Source of the DNA: Qipengyuania atrilutea
GTDB taxonomy: Bacteria > Pseudomonadota > Alphaproteobacteria > Sphingomonadales > Sphingomonadaceae
Direction: 5' to 3'
Assembly: GCF_013370205.1 (NCBI RefSeq)
Contig: NZ_JABWGV010000004.1
Span: 106,103-170,102 of the forward strand
Length of the DNA stretch: 64,000 bases
Both the position numbers and the translations under genes were made by a program. Shown here one piece after another: positions 63,393 to 64,000 of the stretch (within the stretch, counting starts at the first letter, position 1; each line of letters opens with the position of its first letter). Under the pieces are notes generated by a model. It had not been told where the DNA came from. It was given only the letters and a program-made list of their open reading frames with translations, and made no database searches.

Positions 63393-64000
63393 TATGCTGC
63401 TTTCTGTTGCAGGTAGCGGGCTTCAAGGTCCGCTACGGTTTCATCCAGTTCGGTGAGGAACTTGGCGATCTCGGCTTCCATTTCGGCAGCGAGATCCACG
63501 TCCAGCTCAATGCGCTCGATATGCAGCGCCATTTCGTCGGGCAGCCGGTCATCGAACGACACGAAGTCGCACCACTTGCGGCCCGTGCAGAGCATTTGCA
63601 GGTGCATTTGCTTGACGTAGCGGTCATCGACCTTGCCGCCGCGAAGGGTGGCAATATGCGTGGCGGTGTTCGGCACCTTGATTTCGACAAGGCCGTCTTC
63701 GCCTACGAGGCCGTCAGGTGATGCTCCGCACATTGCGATCGACGGGTGCGGCGTGAAGCCGGTTTCCGTGACAGTGTTGCCGGTGTGGAACTCGTACATC
63801 GCCCGCGCCTGCGCTTCGAGGTCAATGCCCCGCTGCATGGCTGCGTTGATATAGCCTTCCTCGCGAGCGCCTGTCAGACGTTCCGCGACCAGCTGCGCCA
63901 TGTAGTTCGCCCGCGATGCCGAATAGCCGAGAACACCATTAACCGAGCAGAATACGCTGCCACGCGGGCGAACCACGACAAGGCGCTGCTGGAGATTACC
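63392..64000 (-). CDS. YqaJ/lambda-type exonuclease, 5' end outside window
   Basis: The C-terminal part of a viral recombinase exonuclease: SASRANYMAQLVAERLTG, MQRGIDLEAQARAMYEFHTG, CGASPDGLVGEDGLVEIKVPNTATH (catalytic D-x-E-x-K). The 27 visible residues before SASR (RLVVVRPRGSVFCSVNGVLGY) are less like the family than the rest. A frame shift there cannot be excluded. Confidence 0.82.
   Translation of the reverse strand, partial: GNLQQRLVVVRPRGSVFCSVNGVLGYSASRANYMAQLVAERLTGAREEGYINAAMQRGIDLEAQARAMYEFHTGNTVTETGFTPHPSIAMCGASPDGLVGEDGLVEIKVPNTATHIATLRGGKVDDRYVKQMHLQMLCTGRKWCDFVSFDDRLPDEMALHIERIELDVDLAAEMEAEIAKFLTELDETVADLEARYLQQKAA

Larger units (their letters stand above)
59645..64000. mobile_element. 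Left part of a prophage or integrative element in tRNA-Val
   Basis: From the tRNA on, nine or more leftward genes with many 4-base overlaps encode an integrase, HTH excisionase-like protein, small proteins, an HNH-like nuclease and a YqaJ exonuclease. These resemble the early region of temperate phages. Several genes between 61 and 62.3 kb are visibly more AT-rich than the flanking chromosome. The element continues past the window end; no structural phage genes are visible. Confidence 0.8.

Overview
The window reads as chromosome of a Sphingomonadales alphaproteobacterium, most like the Erythrobacteraceae. This is inferred from gene content and from high-GC, gene-dense DNA with many start/stop overlaps. 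Pointers are a CcrM-type GANTC methyltransferase, three-gene pntAA-pntAB-pntB next to an aa3 oxidase subunit IV peptide, the pckA / chvI-chvG-hprK-rapZ-EIIA-HPr block, an ABA4-like carotenoid-type membrane protein, and palindromic repeats of the kind that encode WIPAFAGMT. No rRNA, CRISPR array or insertion sequence was found.

Layout. 1-8 kb: end of an M16 peptidase, purS-purQ, a GGDEF/EAL protein, glmS, an EamA transporter and a PAP2-type lipid enzyme. 8-15 kb: cpaF, two entericidin-like lipoproteins too small for routine gene finding, an operon (dGTPase-like, NAD(P)-binding, ABA4-like, DUF938), a likely structured RNA, a racemase and a DUF2147 protein. 15-20 kb: transhydrogenase operon and an NtrC-like regulator without a recognisable GAFTGA loop. 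20-31 kb: phoD, an SDR, folP, ccrM with a GANTC-rich upstream region, rnhB and a divergent PQQ-type dehydrogenase with interlocking start codons, a GNAT/DUF1285/NUDIX/CCA-transferase run, and secreted proteins. 31-45 kb: parC, a DJ-1/PfpI protein, a beta-barrel, an MscS-type channel, two tandem cysteine desulfurases with a ferredoxin, a hydrolase, a TonB-like protein, DUF3597, DUF885 and a cation/proton antiporter. 45-59 kb: pckA and the ChvGI-PTS cluster, an rRNA/tRNA methyltransferase, rmuC, a copper-storage-like protein, def, recR, fmt-truA, a zinc-type reductase and asparaginase.

59.6 kb to the window end: tRNA-Val(UAC) followed at once by a tyrosine recombinase and a leftward early operon (excisionase-like HTH, small proteins, HNH-like nuclease, YqaJ-type exonuclease). 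This is the left end of a prophage or integrative element whose right end lies outside the window.

No wholly new multi-gene system is evident. The most unusual signals are: eleven CTCGAG hexamers inside the integrase gene in different codon phases; a GANTC cluster and DnaA box at ccrM; a repeat that has become coding sequence for the pntB N-terminus; a cysteine desulfurase that has no ATG/GTG/TTG start available; a 38-nt element upstream of both the PAP2 gene and cpaF; and a three-hairpin transcript candidate upstream of the dGTPase gene.
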